From: Bactericera cockerelli
Lineage: Eukaryota > Arthropoda > Insecta > Hemiptera > Triozidae
Direction of reading: 5' to 3'
Assembly (NCBI GenBank): GCA_024516035.1
Contig: CM044960.1
Location: 19,042,183-19,106,182 of the forward strand
Length of the DNA stretch: 64,000 nt
Shown: piece after piece, positions 11,765 through 24,618 of the stretch
How positions within the stretch are numbered: the stretch's first letter is position 1
Layout of the letters: each line of letters begins with the position of its first letter
The notes under the pieces: model-generated
The model's database searches: none
What the model was told of the DNA's origin: nothing
Seen by the model: the letters and a program-made list of their open reading frames with translations, nothing else
Program-made: the position numbers and the translations under genes

Positions 11765-11912
11765 AGTTATCATACATGTGTTAATCACTTTCGCAATGTC
11801 ACATCTACTCAAACTCGCTTTACTAAATCTTTGCTGAAACCGGGACTTGAACCACCGACTTCCAGATTAAAAGTTTGCCGCCTTATCGATCAACCTACTG
11901 AGGTCGGTATAT
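11765..11912 (-). mobile_element. tRNA-derived SINE, family B
   Basis: On the minus strand: ACCGACCTCAGTAGGTTGAT head, B-box-like GGTTCAAGTCCC, then AGTAAAGCGAGTTTGAGTAG and a tail with TTAACACATG. Same family as copies at 23620, 46955, 50264 and 58623. The tRNA resemblance is confined to the head, so it is not a tRNA gene. Confidence 0.8.
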
Positions 11913-12600
11913 AGGAAAAGAGTAAATTACATTGAATTTTAATTTGTAAATAGGTTATATAGGATTTTTCAATTTTACTTGTGTTTATTTTTTATGATTT
12001 CATGGTTGTTCCAAATTCTGTATCTTCGTATTGCTCTCTTACAAAATGGTCAAACTGCTTTACCAGTTTGACTGCATATAGGATACGGTTAATAGATACG
12101 ATGGGTTTGTTGTACTTTGAAGTTGAAGTGCTTCCAGAATATGACTTGAATTTTTTTCAGAATTTCGACAATAAACATTGAATTTGGATTAGGTACTTCA
12201 GTATTTGGCTTTTAATTTGGATTGCATCTGATTCTGATTGACTTATGTACGGTGTGTACACGAAAGATGATGAATTTAATGAGATGGGAAACTAAATAAT
12301 AGAGAGCTCCGAAGATATTATCCAAACCATAGTTTAAAATAAATTCAGAGAACTACGTAACATAAGGTAAGTAAAAAATCGATTCAGCCTGAAAACAGAA
12401 TTTTGAAAAACGGAACATTCGATAAAAGTTTACAGAAAATCTGTGCTGTCTAAACAAGAAAGGGTATAAATACCTAATTGGTTTTGGCTCCAAACTAATG
12501 GTGGGAGCTTTTGCTTTCTGCTTTCCAAACTTTTCAATAGAAACTATTGGATACTGCTCTGTGTAATTGTGTGTGGAAATGGTCAGAGAGAATAAAACGA
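11913..12600. other. Gene-free stretch, nothing recognised
   Basis: AT-rich non-coding sequence; no exon or element seen. Confidence 0.35.
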
Positions 12601-13064
12601 ATCATGTCGGAAAGGATGAGGGAAGAGGAAGAATATAAGATGGAGAAAGGAAAAAAAAGAGAGACAAAAAGAAAATACAAAACTTCTCTCCCACTGCGGT
12701 CTGGGCTATGGACTCATTTCTCGTATAATTCCTCAGGATTACAGACCTCCCCCAGACCCCCCTCTTCTTTGTGTTCTGAATTTAATTCCCCCCTCCCTCT
12801 CCTCTTTCTCATCCCAACTTTACTTCTTCGTACATTTCTGGATTTATTTTTCTTCGTCTTTTCTGCTGCTCTTTTTTATATTCTGAACCACCCTCCTTCC
12901 CCCCTCTATCTCCCCCTGCATTTCTTCTCTTCCAGAAATACATCTCGTTGTATACAACGTTTCCCCCAAAAACTAATTAAAATGACCTATACGTTGCTGA
13001 GTAACCCCCCACTCCTTTTTCTGTCTTTATTATGCGTCCTCTCTTTTGTTTTCATTTTGTTGTT

Positions 13065-13105
<41 letters not shown>

Positions 13106-13150
13106 CTCTCTCCCTCACCCTCACCCATTCCCTTTGTCTATCTCTCTCTC
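12601..13150. repeat. Purine tract then long pyrimidine tract with (CT)n
   Basis: GA-rich from about 12601 to 12680, then C/T-rich to about 13150 with uninterrupted CT repeats at about 13069-13101. The biased composition produces spurious open frames. Confidence 0.7.
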
Positions 13151-14104
13151 CCTCCTGCAACCTCTTTTACCACCATTTTCGCTTTGTACGTATTAGGTAT
13201 ATATTTACTTGAGTTCGGTTCTTGGTGGTCGCAAGTGATACATGTTTCATGTTTATTAAAGTTCCAGTTCCCTTGTCTTTTCAACAACGATTATGAGCTC
13301 CGTCAGAATCTAGAGATTCATAAGGAAAATTCTACGTCCGTTTTCTGCTCTGCAGCTTTGAGGTTTCATGGTATCCGTGCGGCGACTTTTCTGGTAAACT
13401 CAGGCTAGTTGACTGCGATTCATCCTGGCTTTTACACATCCAGTGACATCCACCTACTTGTGAAAGAATCAACCTGATCAGGTTTAGTGAACTCCAACCC
13501 CTTCTGCGCCCTACTCCACGCCAAGTTAATTACTGGTATTATTATTTCAGAAATAGTTATAGAGAAGATTTTTAATGAAATCGACACCTTCATAATGCTA
13601 GTTTTTCAAAGGGTGTTATTAGCATCACATGTTGATTACTCTCATGTATTCCTATGCTACGGGGTCAGTTGAAAGACATATTGAAAAATCTTTTATGGCC
13701 ATGATAGGTAGTAGGTCCAAGCTTATGCAGATTAATGATCGCGTGATCAATTTCCACCAATCACAAAGCTCCACAGTGATCTTTCTTCTACATGAGCTAA
13801 GATCTAGCAGGGTCATCTTGACCCGGCCATCAGAGTCTTATGTATACTTTTCTAGTAACAAATTAACAATAATGCGCAACATAGGTGATAGGGCGGTGGT
13901 TGATAAGTATATTATTCAAGAATACTTGTTTATGAGCATTTCAACATGATGAAAATATATCCAAAATTCGAACTCCCATACTGGTACTGCTAAATTGTTA
14001 TAGTCTGCTTATCACCTGTTCCAAAACCATTCATCAGATTGATTACATTGAACATTTCTAGAGTTACTTCTCACATTTCAATGTGAGTTAGAAAATATAC
14101 TTCA
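13151..14104. other. Gene-free stretch, nothing recognised
   Basis: Non-coding sequence with no feature I can support. Confidence 0.35.
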
Positions 14105-14106
14105 TG

Positions 14107-14240
14107 TAGGGCGCAATTGATAGCTAGACGTGTTTGTAATACCTCTGTCTGTAGAGCTAAGTCTAGAATTTGCGTACTATCTTAGATGGGCAAAACTAGT
14201 GATTTTAGATCTCGATTTTGTCCATTTATTTCGCCGCTAT
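14107..14240. mobile_element. Diverged MITE related to the one at 25386-25521
   Basis: Begins AGGGCGCAATTGATAG and ends CCATTTATTTCGCCGCT, a degraded inverted pair. The interior shares GCTAAGTCT and CTTAGATGGGCAAA with the 25.4-kb copy (GCTAAGTCT, CTAAGATGGGGAAA). Confidence 0.5.
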
Positions 14241-16015
14241 TGTTTTTTTCATGTCTCACAACTCTTCTGAACTAATCAACAATCACTTCTGATGATTACA
14301 TGCAATCTCCGTCAGACGGGTTTTCAACACACCCTGTAGGCAGAGTCAGCGAAAAATTTGTGTTATAAAAAAAACGCGGAGTCCCTTGGAATGAAGGGAT
14401 AAGGTTCCGGCTCATTGGTTTCAAATAGAAATTTCTGGAGAGGGTTCTTCTGGGATGTCCCCCACTCACTCGAGCATAGGAATAACCACACTTGCAGCTC
14501 AAATTAAACTCTATTAAAAGTAACTGATGCGTTTCATTACACGACTCCTCTCCCACCCCTTATTCTCACTTCACTTGCGTCATAATTTGTAAATTTAGTG
14601 TCTTTCATTATTGTAATTTACGGCCTGGGCTTCACCAGGGAAGAAACCCGCGCCTCATTGACAACCAAATTCTCTGTGGAACCTCAAGGTCTAAGGTCTT
14701 GGTTGTGTACAAGCAACACCTGATAATTTGATTTACGACTGATGATGTTGAGGAGTAAACATGCATATTTAGGATTTTTGAGAGTTCGGTGTCTCTATTA
14801 TTGTTCAAGTTATCTAGAATGTTACTCCTACATGAGATACATAGCATGGTAGATACATACGTATTTTTGTTAGTTGATAATTTAGAAACCTTTGACCTCT
14901 GTAAAAAATATTTGAATTCACCCTAACTCTAGAACATCGTGCATACTCGTCAGATTGTTATTAGCATCAGAAATCTTAGGTTAGGATTTATTGAGTATTA
15001 TAACTGTCGAAAGTTTTATAGAAAAGGTTTGCTGTGTACCATGGAATTGCATTCTTAGTGCGGGAGTCAAGCACCTGTGGGTTTTGTTAGCAGGATAAAG
15101 CCAAGTTACTGGGGTCTAAACATCTGAACTACATAATATATAAATTCAAAAGCATCTATGGTAAACTCCAACGGATGGCTTGGTTGTATCAGTTTCGTGG
15201 GTTGGAGCGGTTGGTTGGTTATAATTTAATATCTGAGAGCTAGTTTAGTTACAGGTTAAGCAGATCTCTTGAAGCTATATCTATAATTGGATTTGAAAAT
15301 CCATTTTCAGGAAAGAGAATTAGGAAACAATACTTTATTTCTCAGAATGAAATTGAACTGAAAGTAACCACAAAATGACATCTGCAGGACACATTTTACA
15401 GAGCAATCCTTATCCTTTGCAAATGAATTTTCTTAGAAAACTCCGCCAGCACTACCTCTAGAATGTCCCAGGATTGGGGGTGTTTCCCAAGGGAGTGAAG
15501 GAGTGACGGCATACATTCATATAGATTCCGGAATTCATTTGTGCGGAGTAATTTGCTCCTTGTCTTATCAATCGGAACACTCCCAACTTGAAGCTTTCGT
15601 TTTCAATTTTCTTTACAGGGTGGCTCAGAGTCTATATTTTTAAACTCATCTCCTGCTTGTAGCCATGCACACAGTCTACTTCAGAAGATTTAAAATAAAA
15701 AGTGATAGTGTTCTTCTTTTGGATACCTCGTAATACATACCTATATATTATAATAGAGCTAAAATGGTCTTCTGTTAATCATCGTAGATACTTAAATATC
15801 GCTATGAATATTCAAATGGAACTAATGGAAGTAGGTAATCATAAAAGCCATTGAAAAAGTAAAATAATAGAAATTTCAAGCTGTTTGTACTAGATAAGGA
15901 AGCTTCTATGTAACCGTACAGTTAAAATATTTTATCAAATCTTGGTCACTATCAGAAATGAGATACCTACATTTTATATTACTGAAATACTGAAGAAATT
16001 GTACAATGAAGAGGA
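14241..16015. other. Gene-free stretch, nothing recognised
   Basis: No exon with convincing coding character and no recognisable repeat. Confidence 0.35.
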
Positions 16016-16450
16016 GAGAATAGGGACAAAGGTAGAGAGAGGGAGAGAGAAAGAGAGAGCGGAGGAAGAGAGAGAGAGTGATAGAAAGAGTGGGAGGAGG
16101 AAGAGAGGGAGAGGAAGAGAGGGAGAGAGAAAGATAGAGAAGAGGAAGAGAAAGAGAAAGAGAGGGAGAGAAAGAGAGAGAGAAGGAAAAGAGAGAAATG
16201 GGAGAAGAATAAAACAAAAGAGAGAGAAGAATGATGAGAATAACCATTAACCACAGTGCAGAAATGTAAACAACTTTCTAGGGAGGTGGTCAGAAGTAGA
16301 GGATAGGTTAGAAATTATAAGGACAGGGAATGATTGGAGAGGAAGAAAGTTGAACGGAAGAGTCGACAAACACAAGATGGAGGAAGAGAGAGAAAAAATA
16401 GAGACCAGAGGAGAGAAGGCGAAGGAGAGAAGAGAGAGAGAGAAAGGGGA
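16016..16450. repeat. GA-rich purine tract
   Basis: Plus strand almost entirely G and A from about 16016 to 16215 and again about 16375-16450, dominated by GAGAGA and GGAAGAG. Such tracts can be GAGA-factor targets or simply simple-sequence DNA; the sequence does not tell which. Confidence 0.7.
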
Positions 16451-19400
16451 GCTCTATCTCGGGCCCAGGAGGGATTAAACATAGCTACTATATTGTACTA
16501 GCTCCTCATGTACGTGTTTTCAGATGAAACGATAATCCCACCTTGTATACAGGGTGGTGGTTTCAACGTGGATGTTTTGCTGCCGAGCGATACACCCTGA
16601 AAGTATCTAAATTTCGTTAAAAATAAAGCAGAAAAGTATCAGAATTAGCAAAAGCGATCTCTGAAATAGAAATGGTTGATAGACCAGTCAACAGTGAGAC
16701 CCTAAGCAGTCCTGAATCCTGTGCTGGTCCTGGAGTTCAGCGACCTCTGAATCTTCTGGATATAGGTAAATAATTACTGATCTCATTTGATCGGTAAAAG
16801 TTTAGTTCCTACATAAGAAGTTTTTACTTTCCGAGAAATATTAGAAATCGGAAGTATTGTGTTCGTTTTTTGTTATAAGTAGTATAGCTTCTATACAATA
16901 AAATTTCATTATTCTATTTCTATAAAAGATGCAATATTGGAAATATTTATTTATTATTATCAAAGAAAATGGGCTTTTCAAGGGGACATAATATCATGTT
17001 TAACTTGTTTATTGTTGCTGTATTTTCATATATTTCCCGCATAATACAATCATAATAGCATGTATGTTTCTCTTCCAATATTGCAGTGGGGTTGATATGG
17101 TGGTGGTTTATTTTCGGGTTTGCCACCAACACCTCCGGTCTAGATATTATTATTAGCTAGGCCTCTTTCCATTGCGTCATGTTTTCCATAATATTATAAT
17201 AATGTTGTATTTAATAATATACGCAGGGACATAAACACAGAATAAATAGATGCGTTGCTCCCAGGACTATGTATGTGCCGGCGTTGTGGGGATTTTGTGT
17301 GCATGGTAAGATCCTGGGCCTTGCTCGTCTCTTCCTCCTGACTCCTGTATTGAGCAATGAACATCATACCTACAAACCATCCTGAAATATAACCATTGTC
17401 ATTGTCTACTTCAAAACACAATCAAGAAGAGTACTGTGTCCTATGGCAAGCATCGATAGTGATGTCAGTTGTTAGTAAATAAATTTTACTTTCTTTCTCT
17501 CTATGACGTCACCTATTTGCTCAAAATTTTGAATAGGTACGCATATTATTGTACCTATTTATGAACAGTTTTTTTTTTTTTTTTTTTTTTTTTTTAATGC
17601 ATGTGTGATATTGTGTGATGCGTAGGTAATAGAAACAGCATATTCGTTATTATAATAATGTTATATGATTTCCCAAGATTTTGATATTGTTATTTTAAAT
17701 ACCTATTATGTAAATGAAATTATTTCAAAATTTTAATGTGAATAATAATGTCATGAAAGATATTTTTCTCAAGTAATCTATTAATCACAAGAGTATTTTC
17801 AAATCATCAGTACTTGTAGGTACAACAAGAGGAAGCAGCAAACAGTGGAGAAAAGGATGCCTCCTCCTCCATACAATATTCATCCTGGTAAAACTTACAC
17901 CAGAGCTGCCGGGGAGGTAGATCTCACCTCCCTCCCTCTCAGTAGAATATTATTTACCATAACAATGAGACTGCTGCGATGGTGGGCAATGAAAAGTGCC
18001 ACCAGGAACATTAGTCTTCCACACAATACAACGAACCCCCAGCCTTCCCTCTGTGGAGCGGTTTAATTAACATTTCTGAGCCATTTTTCTTTCTTCCATC
18101 TCCTTTTGTCCTCGGCTGTCTTGGTTTTTGTCTCTTTGTATGGCTGTTTGGATAAACTGAATTATTTCATTTAATGGCCTGCTAAAGTGTGCATAGAGAC
18201 AGGCAATATTAAATAGTTATACGTAACATATACCTCCACATTACTACTTTTTGCTGATTTAACTAACATAAACAGAATCAACAGAATGGTCTAAATGTCC
18301 ATTGCCCAACTCACTTACTGTACCTAATTCATTGATCCTCAATAATTCCTCATGAGGTATGAGAGTTTAAAAGTTCTAGTCTATTGGGATTCGAATCGAG
18401 GACCTTCTACTAAACCATTGTGATGACACTGACTAACTGTCTATAATCCGTTACTACTAATAATTAATAATGGTCTTCAGTTTTATAATACTTGCAAAAT
18501 CTTATAAATTTCAAGTCAATGGTATGGTGATTTCATCTATTTTTATCCATTCTAATGAGGAGCGCTTACTGGCAGGATGAACTAACTGTAAGGTATCTTA
18601 GGACGGTATCCCTTAGTACCAAACGCGTAAGTGAAAAAGAAAAAATTGTTCAGGGAATCGGAAACTCAATACCTACTTTATTTGACGAAGGAGATAGCTT
18701 AGCAGCGAGTTCTGAAAGTTTGGAGTGAGAGCTAAAGAGAGAGGAAGCTATGGAGAAAGAGAGAAGGAGGTGGGAGCTAAAGTGCGCTCCCTAGAGAGTA
18801 CCGGTATTTGATGTGTGAACTGAAGCTTTCAGGAGCAGATTCAAGCAGTACCTTGAAAAAAAATTTATCACTGTTTTTTGAGAATCAGTAGATAATAATA
18901 GAAAAAGTCATACGTAGTATCTACTTGTGCTGAATTGGCATGATGAATTTAACAATGATTACTAATAATTCAAGTGTTGCTTCTTCCCTTGATCAACCAC
19001 CAGCCCAGCTCTCACATAATCCTGCCTGAGATAAAAATATCTAGTTAAGTTCGAAATAATTCTAAATACCGAATACTGGTGAAATTTTAAATTAGAGTTT
19101 AGACCACAATATGTGATACTAGTACTAGTATTACTACCTGTGACCAATGTTCATTATTATCTTTTTATCTAGTCACTAAATGTTTTATATGTTTTAATTA
19201 ATCTATGTTTTTTTCATTGTAGTAACAATCAAACATAAATACTATGTTTGATTTTACAAATTTTTGATATTTGATTTTTTAAGGCGTGAGCCAAAAGTCT
19301 TCGCATGATTGTGAATTACAATATTACTCTTATAGCTGTTCACCAAAACTATGTTCCCAGGAACCCTCCCTCAATCTCCCCTGACAGAAACGGAATAGCA

Positions 19401-20382
19401 GCAAGAGTTGAAAGCTGTGAGATGGTGGAGGTGCGAAAGCAAATTATAATGTCAATGCTCATTCCGTCTCTAATCATTCAAGCGAGAGTATCAAAAACCT
19501 GCAGCAGTTCCCCAACCTTTCAAGTTTTCGTCCAGAAAAGATGTTATCAGTGTTTCGGCAACCTTTGAGCGAGCAACATGTCTCTTTACTCTGAGTAGGA
19601 CGTGTGCAGAGGCACATTTCAAATCAAATTAGGACAGATAATATATGATGAAACAATTGAAACATGAAGAATATCCAGTTGGAATATGAGGAATGTAGTT
19701 AGTTGTGAGTGAAGGGACAGATGAGATGGGAAACTGAACTCCAATGATTTTCCGAATGATGGTGAGCTGAGAAGGGGGTGAGGGCTTTTTATAAAAAGTG
19801 TTGGAAATCGGAGAATCATTGATCTTCCAAACCAGTGACTGATGAATCTGATCATTGATCAAAATTGTAATTATTTAGATTATTTTGAATCATCAAGTCC
19901 AAAGTGATTTCTGTTTGGATGTGATACACTTGATACAGGCCTAGTTCCGATAGTTCCTTATAAAAAAAGATGAACAGGTATTCAGGTATGACCAGGTACC
20001 TACTTCTATTAAATTATGAAAAAAAAATGCTAGTTAAATGAAAACCGTCTTAGTTTAAACAGCAGAAACCTGATTTTTGATTCCCCATTCTTGTGGAGAA
20101 TGTATTTTTTGTCCACTTTACCTTCTTTTTGTTCGGCAAGTTGCTGTTGCTACAGACAAGAACAATATTCGTCTTTACAAGTGTGTAGAGTCGTGATTCC
20201 ATCTGTAGGGGTGTGAGGGGTGAGAGAGTGTGATTCTGTTTGTTTATACTACCATCAGGACGCCTTCCCTATTGTTCCCTACACAATATTCTGAGAGATA
20301 ACCAACATGGGAATCTACACTGCAGATGAGGGGAGAGAGAGATAGGGATTACATATGTCTGATGACACAGCTCACGCCCGTG
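16451..20382. other. Gene-free stretch with T-tract and a weak tRNA-like fragment
   Basis: T-tract at about 17571-17596. At about 18365-18440 (minus) a B-box-like GATTCGAATCCC suggests a decayed tRNA-derived SINE. Otherwise nothing recognised. Confidence 0.35.
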
Positions 20383-20890
20383 TGTCTTCGCATCTCACAC
20401 ATCCCTTGTACAATTATTGCACATTCAGTATTTCCCAACTAGGTTCCTTCCCTTGATAACTGAAAGAGTTGGTAAATTAAGTCTAAAATATTAGATTCCT
20501 TTGATTCCCGAAGAGAGTAGAAAATTGGGTCCAAATGTTAGATGATTCCCTTGGAAGTCTTTAAACCTGAGTAATCGAGAAGAATATTTTTTTGTCTTCG
20601 CATCTCACACATCCCTTGTAGAGTTGCACATTTCCCAACCAGTTTCCTTCCCTTGATGACTCTGGAAGAGTTGGTAAATTAAGTCCAAAATGTTAGATAC
20701 CTACATAGTTCCTTTGATCCCCGAAGAAGACTACACAAATTGAGTCCAAAATGATATACATAGTTCCATATTGACGCCTAAGAAAGATTAGGCAAATTGA
20801 GTTTAAAATATAAAATGGATTCTTTACCTCGGAAAGACAAGACAAAGTGAGATCAAAATGTTAGATAGATGATCTCGTGAACCCTTAAAA
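20383..20890 (+). repeat. Degenerate direct duplication
   Basis: GTCTTCGCATCTCACACATC at 20383 recurs at 20595. Both are followed by CCCTTGTA, TTTCCCAAC, TTCCTTCCCTTGAT, AGAGTTGGTAAATTAAGTC and AAAATRTTAGAT. Weaker repeats of the AAATTGAGTCYAAAATG unit continue to about 20890, so it looks like an old local tandem duplication. Confidence 0.65.
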
Positions 20891-21254
20891 GAACAAGCTA
20901 ATAATTTAGACCACATTAGCAGAGTCCTTTTCATTATCATGAGTTTTGTGTCTCAATTTTCAAATGATTATTAATTTATCTCTTTTAGACCTTGAGTAAG
21001 AGAATCTCGAGTTATAAAATAAAAACGGAGAAAAAAATCAATTTAATAAAATATAGGTACATTCATATCTAACATATCTATTTATTAATTAGGCACTAAG
21101 AATCAGAGCAATATTCTTGTTTGCCGCAATGAACAATCAAATTTTGAACTTGCTACTCTGCTCATTTTCAGCAGAATGCTGAAGGAGAAATCGAGAATAG
21201 ACCTCAAGCTGATTTGGGAAACGCTGATCTAAATAGATGGATCAGAAAGAGTGA

Positions 21255-21310
21255 GGGTCACGTGATACAGGAATCCTGGCACGTGCCTCTAGGTATACAC
21301 AGGTCACGTG
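21255..21310. promoter_or_regulatory. Cluster of three CACGTG E-boxes
   Basis: Three CACGTG hexamers within about 55 bp, in the contexts GGTCACGTGATA, TGGCACGTGCCT and GGTCACGTGGCA. These match the general bHLH-Zip/bHLH-PAS E-box; GTCACGTG also fits the CLEAR/MITF-TFEB core. No nearby gene is visible, so an enhancer role is only a possibility. Confidence 0.3.
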
Positions 21311-21731
21311 GCATGATGCAACCAGAGGCATACATACATACCTTCAGCTGAGCCATTTCACACATAAATTAATTTTAAGTGTTATTCCAAATGAAAGTGC
21401 AATAATTTCGGCAGTTTGCGTTTGCTCTTGTTTAGAAATGACAAATCACTGAATTTTATTAAAATGTGAAGAAAAAAATATTTTTAAAAAATCTTAACGA
21501 TCAAATTCATTTACGAGTATTTAGAAAACATGATAACCGAGGGTTTTGTTATTTGAATTGTGTTAGTTTTTGAAACAAAAAATGATATCTAATAATTACT
21601 CCGATTTAAAAAAAAATTCAAACAGGTAGGTAACATAGTGTAGGGACATGTCTTAGAAGTTTTGATTTTATGTCTGTCTATAATTTTTATTTCTTGCAAC
21701 ACCCAAATCCAAGAATCTATAGTGAAAGAGG

Positions 21732-21820
21732 CAGCGTCGATGACGCGTTGAATGCACCCGTTCTCGTAGAATCACCGAAGTTAAGCAACGTCCAGACTTC
21801 GTGATGCTGGTATTCACAAC
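21732..21820 (+). mobile_element. 5S rRNA-headed SINE, head-only fragment
   Basis: Clear 5S-like head: GATGACGCGTTGAATGCACC, GTTCTCGTAGAATCACCGAA and GTTAAGCAACGTCCAG, followed by the first part of the body (CTTCGTGATGCTGG) and then truncated. The best-preserved 5S A-box in the window. Confidence 0.8.
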
Positions 21821-21954
21821 CAATTTTAACGGAACAAGTGCCATCATAAAAAATCTCAAGATGCCTACATCCACATTTAGATTTTATATGATGAATTTCT
21901 GATGTTGAACTTATTGAAGACAGTACCTGTTAAGAGTAAATAGAGTCTTTTTTT

Positions 21955-22263
21955 TTTTTAAAAAAAAAAGATGAGTGTTTCACAGCCTTTTTTATTTCGT
22001 AGCCATGAAACAGGAGCTACTGTAGACGCTTGTGGTCTGTGTTGTAGCCTGCCCATCCCGTAGTATGCCTCCCCTCTGATGGGCGAGAAGTGACACAATA
22101 CTTCCCATTTAGGTGCTGGGTCAACACGAGCGCACCGGAAGGTATCCCTTACAAACAATTGTAACCAAATTAAGAATACAAATTTTTGTCGGCACGGGGG
22201 ATCGAACCCGGGACCTTCCGCATGGCAAGCGAGTGCTTAACCACTGAGCTATCTGGTTATATC
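21955..22263 (-). mobile_element. tRNA-derived SINE, family C
   Basis: On the minus strand: AGATAGCTCAGTGGTTAAGC (A-box), GGTTCGATCCC (B-box), a body with GGTGCGCTCGTGTTGACCCA, and an end in CTACGAAATAAAAAAGGCTG. A second copy lies at 62136-62405. Confidence 0.85.
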
Positions 22264-22334
22264 TCTGGATAACCATATCTGGGATGATCAAACAAGAGAG
22301 AAACGATAAAAAATGAAGATTGGCAAAAGGAATT

Positions 22335-22865
22335 GGTCTGGTTATATTGCCGGGGCTACGCGCCAGTGTCCACTCTCAGGCGCTGTCCCACTACTGCTCG
22401 CCACGGAGACTTCTGGCTGCTGGGTTTCCCCCCTGGCCCGGTTCGCCTCTCCTTAGCTAACCTGGTTACCCGGAGCTCCCCCGGGAAACCATATTGATGA
22501 CAAGCTTAGTGCGGACGCCCAGTCAACGCGAATCATCAGGCGAATAGAACTCCCCGTCTCAAACCATCCGACAATCCCCGGCCCGTAGACGCACGGTTAC
22601 AGGAGCTCGCCACACTCCCAGCCGACATATTGCGGAGAAATAGTGTTTATTCAACTTCACGATATGCTGTGGAATATCTCCGCTAGTCCGCGACACTAGT
22701 GCAGAAACCGCGGGAAATATTTGAAATGTGCTGACAGCCAGGTGGCAAGGTGAGGGGAGGCAATGCTGGAGGCTAGAGCTCAGCAGACTCTGTGTTCAAC
22801 TCCCGTTACGCCACTCGCGTACGAATTATTATTTCGAATCACTTTCTCTCGGTAGACTCGTTCAT
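22335..22865. other. GC-rich, CpG-containing island of unknown nature
   Basis: About 500 bp of distinctly GC-rich sequence in AT-rich surroundings, with short self-complementary runs (CCCCCGGG, GAGCTC, GGTTACC). No open frame of note on either strand. A B-box-like GTTCAACTCCC occurs at about 22797. It may be a retroposon 5' region, a structured non-coding RNA or a CpG-rich regulatory island; I cannot decide. Confidence 0.45.
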
Positions 22866-23619
22866 TACAGACCGTAGGTAAATGAGTGTACATCAGCACA
22901 ATCAGGGGAAATATTATCTTTCTGCTTGCTAGTTGTTATAATTGCTATTACACCAAATAGTAAACACTCACCCAGTGCAATTATCTTCTTTTAAATCCAA
23001 GTTTGTCCCAGCGTAGTCCTTCAAAAGAAAAAACTTTCCCTCACGAGTATTAATTTTAAAGTAAATTGCAATCAAAATCATTATTTCCAAGTTTTCATTA
23101 TCTACAAGTTTGCTACGTCCGTCGCGTAGAATAGTATATTATAGCTTTTCACTGCCTGTCTATAAACAAAAATCCACACTTATATATATACGCGTAGTCC
23201 GATAGGAGTCACAAGTCTCGAACCTTCCCAAATGAGACGTATCTACCTTTCAAGCTTGGAAATAAATATAGAATATCCTAAATATGACTACCCAACTGCA
23301 TACTTACAAAAAATCCATAGATAGATTAGATGGGTATTTTTGATTATTTCAGGCAAAAATAATGAAAATCAAATAAATACAGGGTGAATCTTTCCTGCGT
23401 GACCACAATTCTAGAGCTAGGACTTGACAATTGGAATCAAAAATATTGTAGAGTGATTTTTCGTAAATACTTTTTTCTGAAAATTGGAGACGTCGTAGCA
23501 TTGAGTTTTGAAAACGCTCTAGAAATACGCTCAGATAGGTTTCTATATGTTTTGAAATGTTGCAGTAATCAGGCAAATTTTATAATCTTTCAAACTACGA
23601 ACTGTGCAAATAAATATTT
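22866..23619. other. Gene-free stretch, nothing recognised
   Basis: AT-rich, no supported feature. Confidence 0.35.
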
Positions 23620-23758
23620 GTGTTAATCACAATCGTGATGTCAGAACTACTCAAACTCGCTTTTCACTAAATCTACGCTGAAACTGGGACTTGAACCACC
23701 GACCTCCTGATTACAAGTCCGGTGCCTTAATATATCGATCAAGCTACTGAGGTCGGTT
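23620..23758 (-). mobile_element. tRNA-derived SINE, family B
   Basis: Minus-strand ACCGACCTCAGTAGCTTGAT head, GGTTCAAGTCCC B-box, AAAGCGAGTTTGAGTAG and a tail with CGATTGTGATTAACAC. Confidence 0.82.
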
Positions 23759-24078
23759 TTAACTTATTATAATAAACTGAAAAAAGATATAGCGAATTGG
23801 GTACCTGAAAAAAGATATAGCGAATTAGGTACTCGAGGGTCGGGAAATCACAAAATATCCGTCTTTTGAAAATAAAGGCACAATATGAATTATTAAATGA
23901 AACATTTCTGACAAATCCAACCTGTTTTAATAACATATTAAAAATACATAATTATATATTCATGTATTGTAGATACTTAACTGAAAATGAGTGCTTAAAA
24001 GACACCGAACTTATTTATTACTTTAAATTTGGGTGTTATAGAACATTATTTTTCGTTTTAGGTGTTTTTTTTTAATTT

Positions 24079-24270
24079 GGGTTTCACGTCACTTTCAACT
24101 TGATGATCATATTACGACAGGGGTGTTGGTTTCCATTCGCAGGAAACTCACAAACCAACTACCCACATTAAGCTCACCCAGCCTGGGTTGGGCCGGAAAG
24201 CCAGCATCTCGAAGTCTTTACCTAGCTGAACGTTGCTTAATTTCGGTGATCATGTGCATTCAACGCTGAC
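24079..24270 (-). mobile_element. 5S rRNA-headed SINE
   Basis: Minus strand: 5S-like head with GATCACCGAAATTAAGCAAC, a shortened C-box region, the shared body (AGCCTGGG, GAATGGAAACC) and end GTTGAAAGTGACGTGAAAC. Confidence 0.82.
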
Positions 24271-24601
24271 TTAGGTGGTGTTTTACAACACATTAAACAC
24301 TCGTTTTTGAAGCCCGATGAGTGAGTGGATGTGACCAGTCCTTTTATGAATCCTGGGCACCTCCAGATTACGATGGGTGGTGATTTCTATAGAACACTTC
24401 GGCTACAAATAGATACCTATTAAAAACAAAAATAATAAATAAAAAAAAATCTCGTGTGTTGTAGGTATATTGTTAAATAATGTTCCTATATAAAAAAACG
24501 GTATCGATGACAAATAGGTTATTATTTACATTATAAACAAAATAGGAACAGATGGTGATTTTCGTACACAAAAGATTAAGTATGGACTAACAGAAGGAAA
24601 T

Positions 24602-24618
24602 GGGGGGGGGGGGGGGGG
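24602..24618 (+). repeat. G17 homopolymer
   Basis: Seventeen consecutive G residues. The length is prone to sequencing error. Confidence 0.9.

Noticed and set aside
12547..13212. Open frame of about 220 codons on the plus strand
   Set aside because: It begins at TTG, runs through a GA-rich and then CT-repeat tract, and consists of low-complexity Leu/Ser repeats; composition explains its length.
15906..16254. Overlapping open frames on both strands
   Set aside because: They are products of the GA/CT simple-sequence tract and encode only Arg/Glu or Ser/Leu repeats.
21732..21820. 5S rRNA gene
   Set aside because: Only the first part resembles 5S rRNA and it is joined to the SINE body; no full-length 5S or tandem rDNA arrangement.
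24602..24618. G-quadruplex element
   Set aside because: A G17 run could form a quadruplex, but a lone homopolymer is more likely simple-sequence noise or sequencing error.
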